Assembly: GCF_039534125.1 (NCBI RefSeq)
Contig: NZ_BAAAUV010000020.1
Coordinates: 62,001-126,000, forward strand
DNA from: Actinocorallia longicatena
GTDB taxonomy: Bacteria > Actinomycetota > Actinomycetes > Streptosporangiales > Streptosporangiaceae
Direction: 5' to 3'
DNA length: 64,000 nucleotides
How positions within the stretch are numbered: position 1 is the stretch's first letter; each line of letters starts with the position of its first letter. Shown here piece after piece: positions 48,445-57,459 of this stretch. A program made the translations under genes and the position numbers. The notes below the pieces were generated by a model. The model had not been told where the DNA came from. It did not search any database and saw only the letters and a list, made by a program, of their open reading frames with translations.

Positions 48445-50928
48445 CTACTCCTCGTCGCCGGTGCGGCGCGGGCCGATCGAGCCGCCGACGGCCGCCACCG
48501 GGGCGGCGAGCGGAGCGCCGGAGCCGTCGCGGCGGCCCAGCTCGGCGGGGAGGTCGGACGGCTTGCCCGTGGCGGTGACGGCGGCGGCCGGGGTGGGGCC
48601 CGCCCAGGCCAGGAGGAGGGAGTCCTCGCCCTTGAGGAAGCGGTGGCTGCGGACGCCGCCGGTGGCGCGGCCCTTCGGCGGATAGTCGGCGTAGTCGGCG
48701 ACCTTGGCCGCGCCGAGCTGGGTGCCGTCGAGCGCGGTCGAGGAACCGGAGATCGTCACCACGACGCTCTCCCGGGACGGGTCGAGGGCGCCGAACCAGA
48801 TGACCTTGGCGTCGGGGCCGAGCTTGATGCCCGCCATGCCGCCCGCCGGACGTCCCTGGGGACGGACGTTGGCGGCGGTGAAGCGCAGGAGCTGGGAGTC
48901 GTCGGCGATGAAGACCAGATCCTGGTCCTCGGAGTCGAGCTGGACCGCGCCGATCACGGTGTCGCCGTCCTTGAGGGTGATGACCTCGAACTCGTCCCGG
49001 TTGCCCGGATAGTCGTTGGCGACCCGCTTGACCACGCCCTGCTCGGTGCCCAGCGCCAGCCCCGGGCCCTCCTCGGACAGGTCGCCGAGGCCGACGACGC
49101 GCTCGCCGGCCACCAGGTCGACGTACTCCTCCAGCGGGGCACCGCCCGACAGCGACGGGGGAGCGGAGGTCGGCGGCAGCGCCGGCAGGTCGATCGTGTT
49201 GACCCTGATCATGCGGCCCGCCGAGGTGACCACGCCGAACTCGGCCCGGGCGCTGGTGCGGATCACCGAGACCAGCACGTCGTGGGCGGCACGCGGCCCG
49301 TCGTCCGGCAGCGGGTTGACGTTCATCGTGCGGGCCAGCAGGCCGGTCGAGGACAGCAGCACGAAGCAGGGGTCGTCGGCGACCTCGAGCGGCACCACGG
49401 CCGACTTGGTCTGGCCCGAGGACTCCAGCAGGACCGTGCGGCGCGGGGTCGCGAACTCCTTGGAGACCTCGTTGAGCTCCTTGGAGACGACCGCGCGGAG
49501 CTTGGTCTCCGACTCCAGGATCGCCGTCAGCGCGGCGATCTCCTTCATCAGGGTGTCGCGCTCCTTCTCCAGCTCCAGCCGGTCGAAGCGGGTCAGGCGG
49601 CGCAGCGGGGTGTCGAGGATGTACTGCGACTGGATCTCCGAGAGCTCGAAGACCTCCATCAGGCGCGCCTTGGCCTGGGCGGTGTCGTCCGAGGAGCGGA
49701 TGACCTGGATGACCTCGTCGATGTTCAGCAACGCGATCATGAGGCCGTCGACGAGGTGCAGACGCTCCTCGCGCTTGCGGCGCCGGAACAGCGACCGGCG
49801 GCGCACGACCTCGATGCGGTGGTCGACGTAGACCTGGAGCAGCTCGCGCAGGCCGAGGGTCTTGGGCTGGCCGTCGACGAGCGCGACGTTGTTGATGCCG
49901 AACGACTCCTCCATCGGAGTCAGCCGGTACAGCTCCTCCAGGACGGCCTCGGGGATGAAGCCGTTCTTGATCTCGATGACGAGGCGGAGGCCGACCGTGC
50001 GGTCGGTGAGGTCCTTGAGGTCGGCGATCCCGTTGATCTTCTTCGCCTGGACCATGTCCTTGATCTTGGCGACGACGCGTTCGGGGCCGACGTTGTAGGG
50101 GAGCTCGGTGACGATCAGGGCCTTGCGGCGTCCGATGGTCTCCACACGGACGGTCGCCCGGGTCTTGAAAGTGCCGCGGCCGTTCTCGTAGGCGTCGCGG
50201 ATGCCGTCCAGGCCGACGATCTTGCCGCCGGTGGGCAGGTCGGGGCCGGGGACGAACCGCATCAGGTCGTCGAGGGTGGCGCCCGGGTGGGTCAGCAGGT
50301 GCCGGGCGGCCGCGACGACCTCGCCGAGGTTGTGCGGCGCCATGTTGGTGGCCATGCCGACCGCGATGCCGGTGGTGCCGTTGACCAGCAGGTTCGGGAA
50401 CGCCGCCGGAACGACCTCGGGCTCGAGCTCCTGGCCGTCGTAGTTCGGCCGGAAGTCGACGGTGTCCTCGTCGAGGCCGGCGACCATGAGCATGGCCTCG
50501 CGCGACAGCCTGGCCTCGGTGTACCGCATCGCGGCCGGCGAGTCGTCGCCGCCGAGCGAACCGAAGTTGCCGTGGCCGTCGACGAGCTGCATCCGCATCG
50601 CCCACGGCTGGGCCAGCCGGACCATCGCGTCGTAGATCGCGCCGTCACCGTGCGGGTGCAGCTTGCCCATCACCTCACCGACGACCCGGGCGCACTTGAC
50701 GTGCCCGCGGTCGGGGCGCAGGCCCATCGCGTTCATCGAGTACAGGATGCGCCGCTGGACCGGCTTCAGCCCGTCCCGGGCGTCCGGAAGGGCGCGCGAG
50801 TAGATCACCGAGTACGCGTACTCGAGGAAGCTGCCTCGCATCTCCTCCGCGACATCGATGTCGATGATGTTCTCGGTGAAGTCTTCCGGAGGTGGAGTCT
50901 GACCAGAGCGACGTGCCATGCTCGCCAT
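48445..50928 (-). CDS. parC: DNA gyrase/topoisomerase IV subunit A
   Basis: An 827-residue type IIA topoisomerase cleavage subunit. The catalytic tyrosine lies in SPAAMRYTEARLS, after KLHPHGDGAIYDAMVRLAQ; the N-terminus EEMRGSFLEYAYSVIYSRAL is diagnostic. The C-terminal beta-pinwheel is present, but I do not see a strict GyrA box, which favours topoisomerase IV. Its partner B subunit is encoded 6 kb upstream on the other strand. The start could be the ATG at 50928 or 50919; neither has a strong ribosome site. It is divergent from the alpha-hydroxyacid oxidase gene with only 41 bp between the starts. Confidence 0.93.
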   Translation of the reverse strand: MASMARRSGQTPPPEDFTENIIDIDVAEEMRGSFLEYAYSVIYSRALPDARDGLKPVQRRILYSMNAMGLRPDRGHVKCARVVGEVMGKLHPHGDGAIYDAMVRLAQPWAMRMQLVDGHGNFGSLGGDDSPAAMRYTEARLSREAMLMVAGLDEDTVDFRPNYDGQELEPEVVPAAFPNLLVNGTTGIAVGMATNMAPHNLGEVVAAARHLLTHPGATLDDLMRFVPGPDLPTGGKIVGLDGIRDAYENGRGTFKTRATVRVETIGRRKALIVTELPYNVGPERVVAKIKDMVQAKKINGIADLKDLTDRTVGLRLVIEIKNGFIPEAVLEELYRLTPMEESFGINNVALVDGQPKTLGLRELLQVYVDHRIEVVRRRSLFRRRKREERLHLVDGLMIALLNIDEVIQVIRSSDDTAQAKARLMEVFELSEIQSQYILDTPLRRLTRFDRLELEKERDTLMKEIAALTAILESETKLRAVVSKELNEVSKEFATPRRTVLLESSGQTKSAVVPLEVADDPCFVLLSSTGLLARTMNVNPLPDDGPRAAHDVLVSVIRTSARAEFGVVTSAGRMIRVNTIDLPALPPTSAPPSLSGGAPLEEYVDLVAGERVVGLGDLSEEGPGLALGTEQGVVKRVANDYPGNRDEFEVITLKDGDTVIGAVQLDSEDQDLVFIADDSQLLRFTAANVRPQGRPAGGMAGIKLGPDAKVIWFGALDPSRESVVVTISGSSTALDGTQLGAAKVADYADYPPKGRATGGVRSHRFLKGEDSLLLAWAGPTPAAAVTATGKPSDLPAELGRRDGSGAPLAAPVAAVGGSIGPRRTGDEE

Positions 50929-50969
50929 TCTGGCGTGTGTCGCCGACAGTTTCGTCCAAGGAGCCCCCA

Positions 50970-52121
50970 TTGAGCCTCTCCGACTTCCAGAACGAGATCT
51001 ACCTGGCGGGTCTCGGCGGAGCCCGTCCGGGCCTGCCGACCGACCTCCACCGGCTGGAAGAGGCCGCCAGGCAGGGACTGCCGGAGCAGGCGTTCGGTTA
51101 CGTCGCGGGGGCCGCGGGCTCGGAGTCGACGGCACGGGCGAATCTGGCGGTCTTCGATCAGTGGAAGATCGTTCCCAGGATGTTGCGCGACGTGGGCTCG
51201 CGGGACCTCGGAACGACCGTCCTGGGGACCGCGATGCCGGCTCCGGTCGTCCTGGGGCCGGTCGGGGTGCTGCGGATCCTGCACCCCGAGGGGGAGCTGG
51301 CCGTCGCGCGGGCCGCGGCCGCGCTGGGCGTGACGATGACGCTGTCGACGGCGTCCTCGACCGCGATGGAGGAGGTCGCCGCGGAGGCGGGGCCGCGCTG
51401 GTACCAGCTGTACTGGCCGAAGGACCGGGAACTGGCGGCGAGCCTGATCGGACGGGCCGCGGACTCGGGGTTCACGGCGCTGGTCGTCACGCTCGACACC
51501 TTCACGCTCGCCTGGCGTCCGCGCGACCTCGACCAGGCCTACCTGCCCTTCCTCCAGGGGATCGGGGTGCAGAACTACTTCAGCGACCCGGTCTTCCAGA
51601 AGGCGATCGGCGGCCCGGTGACCGACGCCAACCGCGACCTGGCGCTGCTGCACTGGGTCGCGAACTTCGGCAATCCCACGCTGACCTGGGACGACCTGGC
51701 CTGGCTGCGCGAGCAGTGGGACGGCCCGATCGTGCTCAAGGGCATCCAGCACCCGGAAGACGCCCGTCGCGCGGTCGACGCCGGGATGGACGGGATCGTG
51801 GTCTCCAACCACGGAGGCCGCCAGGTCAACGGCGCCATCGCCGCCCTCGACGCGCTCCCGGCGATCGCGTCGGCGGTGGGCGGGGAGACGACCGTCCTGT
51901 TCGACTCGGGCATCAGGTCGGGCGCCGACATCCTCAAGGCGCTGGCCCTGGGGGCGCAGGCCGTGATGATCGGCCGCCCCTACGCCTACGCGCTGGGCCT
52001 GGGCGGGGAGGAGGGCGTCAGGCACGTCCTGCGCTGCCTGATGGCCGATCTCGACCTCACGATGGCGCTCTCGGGCCACTCCACCCTGGCCGACATCACG
52101 CCCGCCCTGCTCAGCCGGTGA
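50970..52121 (+). CDS. FMN-dependent alpha-hydroxyacid oxidase (lactate 2-monooxygenase-like)
   Basis: A 383-residue FMN TIM-barrel enzyme. It starts LSDFQNEIYLAG and carries YVAGAAGSEST, the substrate-side LYWPKDRELAASLI, the catalytic VSNHGGRQVNGA (His and Arg) and FDSGIRSGADILKAL plus IGRPYAYALGLGGEEGV for FMN phosphate. Such enzymes oxidise L-lactate or similar acids. The start is TTG at 50970, with AAGGAG 7 bp upstream; earlier in-frame GTGs lack such a site. Confidence 0.9.
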   Translation: MSLSDFQNEIYLAGLGGARPGLPTDLHRLEEAARQGLPEQAFGYVAGAAGSESTARANLAVFDQWKIVPRMLRDVGSRDLGTTVLGTAMPAPVVLGPVGVLRILHPEGELAVARAAAALGVTMTLSTASSTAMEEVAAEAGPRWYQLYWPKDRELAASLIGRAADSGFTALVVTLDTFTLAWRPRDLDQAYLPFLQGIGVQNYFSDPVFQKAIGGPVTDANRDLALLHWVANFGNPTLTWDDLAWLREQWDGPIVLKGIQHPEDARRAVDAGMDGIVVSNHGGRQVNGAIAALDALPAIASAVGGETTVLFDSGIRSGADILKALALGAQAVMIGRPYAYALGLGGEEGVRHVLRCLMADLDLTMALSGHSTLADITPALLSR

Positions 52122-52141
52122 TCCTTTCCTGACGCTGCTCC

Positions 52142-52169
52142 CTCACCCATGACGGATGTCATGGGTGAG
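52142..52169. promoter_or_regulatory. Perfect 12-bp inverted repeat containing ATGAC-GGAT-GTCAT
   Basis: CTCACCCATGAC (52142-52153), GGAT, and GTCATGGGTGAG (52158-52169) form a perfect inverted repeat in the 137-bp gap before the degenerate ABC gene. It could terminate the oxidase transcript or be an operator. The inner ATGACGGATGTCAT looks like a response-regulator site, which fits a DesR-like regulator encoded nearby. Confidence 0.55.
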
Positions 52170-52258
52170 CTCTGAACTCCTCATGGCGAGGTGCTGACGC
52201 CTCGCACTGCTGTCGCGGGGCGGGGAGGGGCAGAGTTGAGGGCAGGAAGGGAGACACC

Positions 52259-52864
52259 ATGATCGAGATTGTCGGAGTGCGCGGAACCGTCCCAGGCCGG
52301 GGCACCCGCGGCCTGGTGTCGCTGACCGTCCGCCCGGGCGAGATCGTCGCGCTCTGCGGCCACGACGCGACCACCCTGCTGGACCTGGTGACCGGCGACA
52401 CCCGCCCCGCCGAGGGCACGGTCCGCGTCAACGGCCTGGACCCCTACACCGACCGCTCCCGGGTGACCGTCGCGGCCCTGTCCGCCGACGACGCCCTCTA
52501 CGGCGACCTCACCCTCAACGAGATCGCCGGGGCCTGGCGCACCTGGGCGACCCGCCCCCTGCCCGCCGCGGCCAACACCGCCATGACCGGCCTCACCCCG
52601 AGAGGCACGGTCCCCTACACCCGCCTGACCCCATCCGAACGCCGCCGCTTCGACCTCGCGATGGCCCTGACCACCACCCCCGACGCCCTCGTCATCACCG
52701 AACCCACCACCTCCCTCCCCACCGCCGACTCCCGGGCCTTCTGGCGAACTCTCCGCACCCTGCCCCTTCCCATCCTCATAGCCACCACCTCCCCCCGCGA
52801 AGCCCGTAAAGCCGACCGCGCCCTCCTCCTCACCCCCACCCCCACCACAGCCCGAGCAGCCTGA
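52259..52864 (+). CDS. Degenerate ABC ATPase-like protein
   Basis: A 201-residue protein with the layout of an ABC transporter ATPase but eroded motifs. The P-loop position reads LCGHDATTLLDLVTG and lacks the GK[ST] lysine; the signature position reads LTPSERRRFDLAMAL; the Walker B reads DALVITEPTTSLP, lacking the acidic DE pair. The reading frame is full-length and has the usual high third-position GC, so it is not a decayed pseudogene. No permease is adjacent. It may be a regulatory, non-hydrolysing relative. The ATG follows GGAAGGGAG. Confidence 0.75.
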   Translation: MIEIVGVRGTVPGRGTRGLVSLTVRPGEIVALCGHDATTLLDLVTGDTRPAEGTVRVNGLDPYTDRSRVTVAALSADDALYGDLTLNEIAGAWRTWATRPLPAAANTAMTGLTPRGTVPYTRLTPSERRRFDLAMALTTTPDALVITEPTTSLPTADSRAFWRTLRTLPLPILIATTSPREARKADRALLLTPTPTTARAA

Positions 52865-53033
52865 CCCCGCCAACCACCGCTCCACGCTGCTGTCCGCGCG
52901 GCCCGACCAGCTCCCGCGACGCTGCCGCGAGACCTGATCGCCCGTTCGGCGAGGGTTCCTTGCCCGCACGTCGAGGGTCTCCAATGGCTTCGATTCTGCG
53001 GATCTCGTCGAAGGCCGCTCACCGGAGACCGGG

Positions 53034-53645
53034 TCAGGGGGGTGGAGTGGGCTGGGGGGAGAGGGAGGCCCAGATGCGGGGTGGGAGGTGGAGGGTGGCT
53101 TCGGTGAGGTCGAGGGTGGGGTCGCCGGAGAGGTGGCGGCGGGCGGTTTCAGCTACGGGGCCGATGAGGAGCATTTCGGTGAGGGTGGGGGAGAGGGGGG
53201 TGATCTCGCCTGTGGCCGTGTGGGGTTCGAGCCAGGACAGGAGGCGGGTGAGGCGAGGGGCCTTGGCTTCGGCGATCACGGTGGCGTGGGAGGGGAGGAA
53301 GGTGGCGTAAGCGGAGGCGTGGATGAAATAGGCGGCGTCGCGGTCGGTGCGGGTGAAGTCGAGGTAGGCGCGGGCCACGGCCTCGATGCCACCGCGGGCC
53401 GTGGTCTCGGGTTCCAGGGCCGCCAGAAGGGCGTCCAGGAGGGAGGCCATGCAGCGGGCGTAGAGGGCCGCGGCCAGGCCGTCGAAGGAGCCGAAATGGT
53501 GGTAGAGGCTGCCGCTGCTGACACCGCTCTCCCGGATGACGGCCGTCATCGTGAAGCCCTCGGGGCCCAGAACGGTGTGGACGCGGAGGGCGTCGTCCAG
53601 GAGGCGGGTGACGGTGGCGTCCGTCGACTGGTGCTTAGGAGACAT
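53034..53645 (-). CDS. TetR family regulator
   Basis: A 203-residue TetR-type repressor with the HTH FTMTAVIRESGVSSGSLYHH and the downstream FGSFDGLAAAL. The rest is helical and ends with a proline-rich tail. It overlaps the 3' end of the upstream SDR gene by 11 bp, so both are on one transcript. It probably controls this two-gene unit in response to the SDR substrate or product. Confidence 0.88.
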   Translation of the reverse strand: MSPKHQSTDATVTRLLDDALRVHTVLGPEGFTMTAVIRESGVSSGSLYHHFGSFDGLAAALYARCMASLLDALLAALEPETTARGGIEAVARAYLDFTRTDRDAAYFIHASAYATFLPSHATVIAEAKAPRLTRLLSWLEPHTATGEITPLSPTLTEMLLIGPVAETARRHLSGDPTLDLTEATLHLPPRIWASLSPQPTPPP

Positions 53646-54591
53646 TCAGGGCCTTCGCGGCGTCCGCCCAGAGGCGGCGGGCCAGCTCGAGGTCGCCGGC
53701 CGGGGGCTGGACGGGCTTCTCGGTGAGCTCCTCGAAATAGCGGCCCGTGCCCGTCGCGGAGTACAGGTCCGTGACGGGACGGACCCCCTCCTCGGGAGCC
53801 TTCCAGGTCCGCTTGACGGCCTTCAGGAGCCAGCCGAGCGGTCCGCCGCGATCACCGAGACCGGTTCTGAGCACGCCCGGGTGGACGGCGTCGATGGTCA
53901 TCCCGGCATCCTGCCAGCGTTCGGCGAACAGCGGCAGCATCAGCAGGTTCGCGAGCTTGGTGTCGGCGTAGGTCCTGACCGGGTGGAAGGCGCCCCCCAC
54001 CGGCGTCAGCTCCGGATCGACCCTGCCCTTGACGTACAGCCCCGCACTCACCTGCACGATCCGCCGGACCCGGTCCTCGAGAAGATGGTTGAGCAGGAAC
54101 GGAGCCAGATGGTTGGTGAAGAACGCCTGCTCGAAGCCGTCCGCGTTCAGCACCCTCCGGCTGGGCCAGATCCCGGCGTTGTGCACGAGCACGTCGATCC
54201 GCGGACACGCCTCCCGCAGCATCTCGGCCGCCGCCCGCACCCCCCGCGCATCGGACAGATCCCCGAACACGACCTCGACCTCCCGTCCCTCGACCTCCCG
54301 CCCCTCGTTCGCCTCCCCGGGTGCGGCCTCGCGTACCCGCGCGTCGGACGGGTCCGCGGGTGCGGCCTCAGCCCTCCGCGCTTCGGGTGGGTCGACGGGG
54401 GCGGCCTCGGACCTCTGGGCGTCGAGCAGATCGTTGGATGCGATCTCGGGTTCCGTCGGGGAGGCCGAGGGCGGAGACGGGTGGCGGGTGAGGTTGATGA
54501 CCCGGTGGCCTTCGGACCGCGAGGCGTCGGCGATGGCGAGGCCCAGGCCTCGGGACGCGCCGGTGATGACGATGGTGAGGGGTGTCTGCAT
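53635..54591 (-). CDS. Short-chain dehydrogenase with repeat-rich insertion
   Basis: A 318-residue SDR with the cofactor motif IVITGASRGLGLAIA, the NAG motif HNAGIWPS, and a catalytic pair in TYADTKLANLL. Between the second beta strand (VINLTRH) and the acidic strand end (VEVVFGDLSDA) lies a roughly 65-residue insertion rich in Ala, Glu, Pro and Arg, built of degenerate units of the type ARRAEAAPADPSD. Usual SDRs have only a few residues there. The gene begins with ATG 54591 and is coupled to the TetR gene downstream. Confidence 0.85.
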   Translation of the reverse strand: MQTPLTIVITGASRGLGLAIADASRSEGHRVINLTRHPSPPSASPTEPEIASNDLLDAQRSEAAPVDPPEARRAEAAPADPSDARVREAAPGEANEGREVEGREVEVVFGDLSDARGVRAAAEMLREACPRIDVLVHNAGIWPSRRVLNADGFEQAFFTNHLAPFLLNHLLEDRVRRIVQVSAGLYVKGRVDPELTPVGGAFHPVRTYADTKLANLLMLPLFAERWQDAGMTIDAVHPGVLRTGLGDRGGPLGWLLKAVKRTWKAPEEGVRPVTDLYSATGTGRYFEELTEKPVQPPAGDLELARRLWADAAKALNVS

Positions 54592-54699
54592 GGCTGTGAG
54601 GGTAAGCGATGGAAGAGAAGGTCTCTAGAGAGTGTCTCTGGAAAAAACCTGATCTCCCTCTCTGGAAAGTAATCACTTACCGGCTTAGGCTGCGTTCTC

Positions 54700-55893
54700 A
54701 TGAGCGCAGCGTCTGTCCTTCCGCCCGCACGGGTCGCCACTCCCGAGATCGCGCTGGCTCGCCACGGGGAACGGGCGCGGCTCTTCTTCGACGCGCTCAC
54801 CTGGGGAGATCCCGTCGCCGACGCGGTGGTGGCCGATGTCGTCGCGCTCGGCCGGGGGCGGGGGATGCGGATGGTGCGGCAGGGCCTGGCCGCGGGGATC
54901 GAGAGCGTCGAGGAGGCGCCGGAGTCCTTCCTGAAGCTGTTCGCCGAGATCGACACCGTCCCCGAGTGGGTCGACCGGGAGCTGCTCGAGATCGGCTCCC
55001 GGTCCTACTGCCGCCATCCGCTGCCGATCCTGCTGGCGCTCGGGACCGCGTCGCTGGTCGGCAGCTACGTCAACGGGGCGGCGGTCGAGCCGCTCGCGCG
55101 GACCCGGAGGTTCACCGACCAGGGGGCGGTGCGGGCGTTCGAGACCGGCTCGTGGCTGTGGGCCGCCGCCCGGCCCGGCGGGCTCGAGAGGTTCGCCCCC
55201 GGAGTCTCGGCCACGGTGCGGGTCCGGCTGATCCACGCCTTCGTCCGGCACCAGATCCTCGCCACCGGCCCCTGGGACGACCGCGAGCTCGGCCACCCCG
55301 TCAACCAGGCCGACTCCGCCTACACCCTGATCGAGTTCAGCCTGATCCCGCTGCGCGTCATGCGCCGGTTCGGCATCCGGCACACCGAGCGCGAACGGGC
55401 CGGGATCTTCCACCTGTTCCGCTACGTCGGCTACCTGATGGGCGTGGACGAGCGGATCCTGCCGCACACCGAGCGGGAGTTCGCCGAGCTGGAGGAGATC
55501 TACCACCTCACCGGTGCCGAACCCAGCGACTACAGCCGCGAACTGGTCCACGAACTCCTCAACACGATCATGCCGGACAGCCTGGCCGACCAGGCCGGAC
55601 GCCTCGCACCGCTGGTCCGCCGGCTCGCCCGCCCCATGGGCCACGGCCTGGCCCGCACCTTCGTCGGCGACCCCATCGCCGACCGCCTGGCCGTGGAGCG
55701 CAACGCCTGGACCCGCCTCCCGGCCCTCCTGGCGCCCCCCGTCACCGTCCTGGGCGCCCTCCAGCGCGCCATCCCGGGCGAACTGGACCGCAAGCTCCGC
55801 CGCGCCCTCACCTTCATCGACACCTCCACCGCCGCCTCCGCCCGCCGCCTCGGCATCTCCCACGACCTGGTGGACACGGCCCCGCCCCCCTGA
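54700..55893 (+). CDS. Oxygenase MpaB/Lcp-type (DUF2236) protein
   Basis: A 397-residue protein of the DUF2236 family, which includes heme-b dependent latex-clearing oxygenases and MpaB. Family features are TVRVRLIHAFVRHQI, with the Arg and His near the heme, GHPVNQADSAYTLIEFSL, and FHLFRYVGYLMGVD. It is cytoplasmic with no signal peptide, unlike secreted Lcp, so a small-molecule substrate is more likely than rubber. Its start is near the SDR/TetR unit, divergent, with 108 bp between. A minisatellite lies downstream. Confidence 0.85.
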   Translation: MSAASVLPPARVATPEIALARHGERARLFFDALTWGDPVADAVVADVVALGRGRGMRMVRQGLAAGIESVEEAPESFLKLFAEIDTVPEWVDRELLEIGSRSYCRHPLPILLALGTASLVGSYVNGAAVEPLARTRRFTDQGAVRAFETGSWLWAAARPGGLERFAPGVSATVRVRLIHAFVRHQILATGPWDDRELGHPVNQADSAYTLIEFSLIPLRVMRRFGIRHTERERAGIFHLFRYVGYLMGVDERILPHTEREFAELEEIYHLTGAEPSDYSRELVHELLNTIMPDSLADQAGRLAPLVRRLARPMGHGLARTFVGDPIADRLAVERNAWTRLPALLAPPVTVLGALQRAIPGELDRKLRRALTFIDTSTAASARRLGISHDLVDTAPPP

Positions 55894-56337
55894 CCGACTG
55901 CCCACCCACCTCGTCCTCACCCACCACCCCCGGTCCCCGGCGCTACCGCCGCTCGGGTTGGCCTGCTCGGGTTGGCCTGCTCGGGTTGGCCTGCTCGGGT
56001 TGGCCTGCTTGCGTTGATCCGCTCGGGTTGGCCTGCTTGCGTTGGCCCGCTCGGGTTGGTCCGCTTGCGTTGGCCTGCTCGGGTTGGCCTGCTTGCGTTG
56101 GCCCGCTCGGGTTGGTCCGCTTGCGTTGGCCTGCTCGGGTTGGCCTGCTTGCGTTGGCCTGCTCGGGTTGGTCCGCTTGCGTTGATCCGCTTGCGTTGGC
56201 CCGCTGGTGCTCATCACTTGCGGTCGTCCGGTCGCGGTTGGTTGCGCTGGGCCTGGGGGGTGGTGGTCGTCCACAGGGTGTCGGGCGGGGGTTGGACGGG
56301 TCGCGTAGGGTTTCAGCGATCGTGGGGGGTGGGGTGG
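55894..56337. other. Intergenic region holding a minisatellite
   Basis: This 444-bp gap between the MpaB-type gene and the histidine kinase gene contains the 14-bp tandem array described separately and, after it, a G-rich stretch leading to the kinase start. Long open frames cross it on both strands, but their products are pure repeat translations and have no family resemblance. I see no gene in it. Confidence 0.6.
55951..56202. repeat. 14-bp minisatellite, 18 copies
   Basis: Eighteen contiguous 14-bp units run from 55951 to 56202. Two main types alternate: GCTCGGGTTGGCCT and GCTTGCGTTGGCCY, with minor changes (GATCC, GGTCC ends). Units 1-4 are identical. Units 7-10 (56035-56090) are repeated exactly as units 11-14 (56091-56146), giving a 56-bp higher-order duplication. 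Confidence 0.97.
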
Positions 56338-57459
56338 GTGCAGCCCAGGTTGCCGGGGGAGACGGTGATCGTCACGGCCGTGGTGGCGTTGTCGGTGGCC
56401 GCCACGGCGGGGTTCTTCGTCAATGGGGTCTCGGTCGCCTATGCGGAGGGGGTGGCCTGGAAGTTCGTCGGGGGGACGCTGGCGGCGGTGCTGGTCGCGG
56501 TGTTGCAGGGGCGGTTGTTGTGGCAGTCGGCGCTGCGGCGGATCAACGGTGCCAGCCGGGTGCTTCTGGGAGTGATCGCGGTCGTCGTGTTCGCGTTGCC
56601 GCTGGGTCTGGGGGCCGAATGGAATCAGGGGATGGCCGCGGTCGCAGGGGTGATCGCGGTGACGCTGCCGGAGCGGCTGTCGATTCCGCTGGTGGGGGTG
56701 GGCGCCGTGGCGGCGGGCGGTGTCGGGATGGTGGCGGGGGCCACGGGATTTCAGGCGCTGCTGCTCGCGCTGACGCTTCCGGTGTGCGCGCTCAGCGCCT
56801 ATGCCACGGTCTGGCTGTGCCTGGCCGTGAAGGAGCTTCGGGACGCCCGGGCCGAGCTGGCGCGACGGGCCGTCGGGGAGGAGCGGATGCGGTTCGCCAG
56901 GGATCTCCATGACGTGCTCGGCCACAGCCTCCAGGCCGTCGCGCTGCGGGCGGAGCTGGCCGAGAGGCTGCTGGTGAAGGATCCGGACCGGGTCGCCAGG
57001 GAACTCGGCGAGATCCAGCGGATGGCGCGCGGAGCCGTCCAGGAGGTCCGCGACGTGGTGCGCGGCTACCGGGTGACCTCGCTGCGCACCGAACTCGACG
57101 GGGCCACCGCCGTGCTGCGCGCCGCCGGAATCGCCTGTGAGACGCCGGTTCTGCCCGGTGACCTGCCCCAGCACGTCCACGAGGCGTTCGGCTGGGTGGC
57201 CAGGGAGGCCGTCACCAACGTCCTGCGGCACAGCGGCGCCACCCGCTGCGACCTGAGCCTCAGCGCCGACGGCCGAGACGCCGTGCTCAAGATCGTCAAC
57301 GACGGCGCGGGACGTCCGGCGGACGGCGACGGCGGCAGCGGTCTCGCGGGGCTCAGGGAACGGGTGGCCGCCGTCGGGGGCGAGCTCAGGACCGGCCCCT
57401 CCGGACCGGGTACCTTCCAGGTGCTGGCGACCGTCCCACTCTCGGGGAGACACACATGA
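56338..57459 (+). CDS. NarL/DesK-type sensor histidine kinase
   Basis: A 373-residue membrane histidine kinase. About five hydrophobic helices lead to a HisKA_3 dimerisation helix with ERMRFARDLHDVLGHSLQ (the phosphorylated His in DLHDVLGHS) and a GHKL ATPase with EAVTNVLRHSGAT and GLAGLRERV. It resembles DesK-type kinases. The start is uncertain: GTG 56338, GTG 56329 or GTG 56365 (with GGGGGA before it) all fit. Longer frames run into the minisatellite and are rejected. The 3' end overlaps the response regulator as ATGA. Confidence 0.87.
   Translation: MQPRLPGETVIVTAVVALSVAATAGFFVNGVSVAYAEGVAWKFVGGTLAAVLVAVLQGRLLWQSALRRINGASRVLLGVIAVVVFALPLGLGAEWNQGMAAVAGVIAVTLPERLSIPLVGVGAVAAGGVGMVAGATGFQALLLALTLPVCALSAYATVWLCLAVKELRDARAELARRAVGEERMRFARDLHDVLGHSLQAVALRAELAERLLVKDPDRVARELGEIQRMARGAVQEVRDVVRGYRVTSLRTELDGATAVLRAAGIACETPVLPGDLPQHVHEAFGWVAREAVTNVLRHSGATRCDLSLSADGRDAVLKIVNDGAGRPADGDGGSGLAGLRERVAAVGGELRTGPSGPGTFQVLATVPLSGRHT

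Noticed and set aside
55951..56202. Minisatellite considered as a CRISPR array
   Set aside because: Repeats are 14 bp and contiguous with no unique spacers, and no cas genes are present.
54685..57453. 922-codon minus-strand open frame across the MpaB gene, minisatellite and kinase
   Set aside because: High GC leaves the antisense frame open; the product is low complexity and repeat-derived, with no domain.
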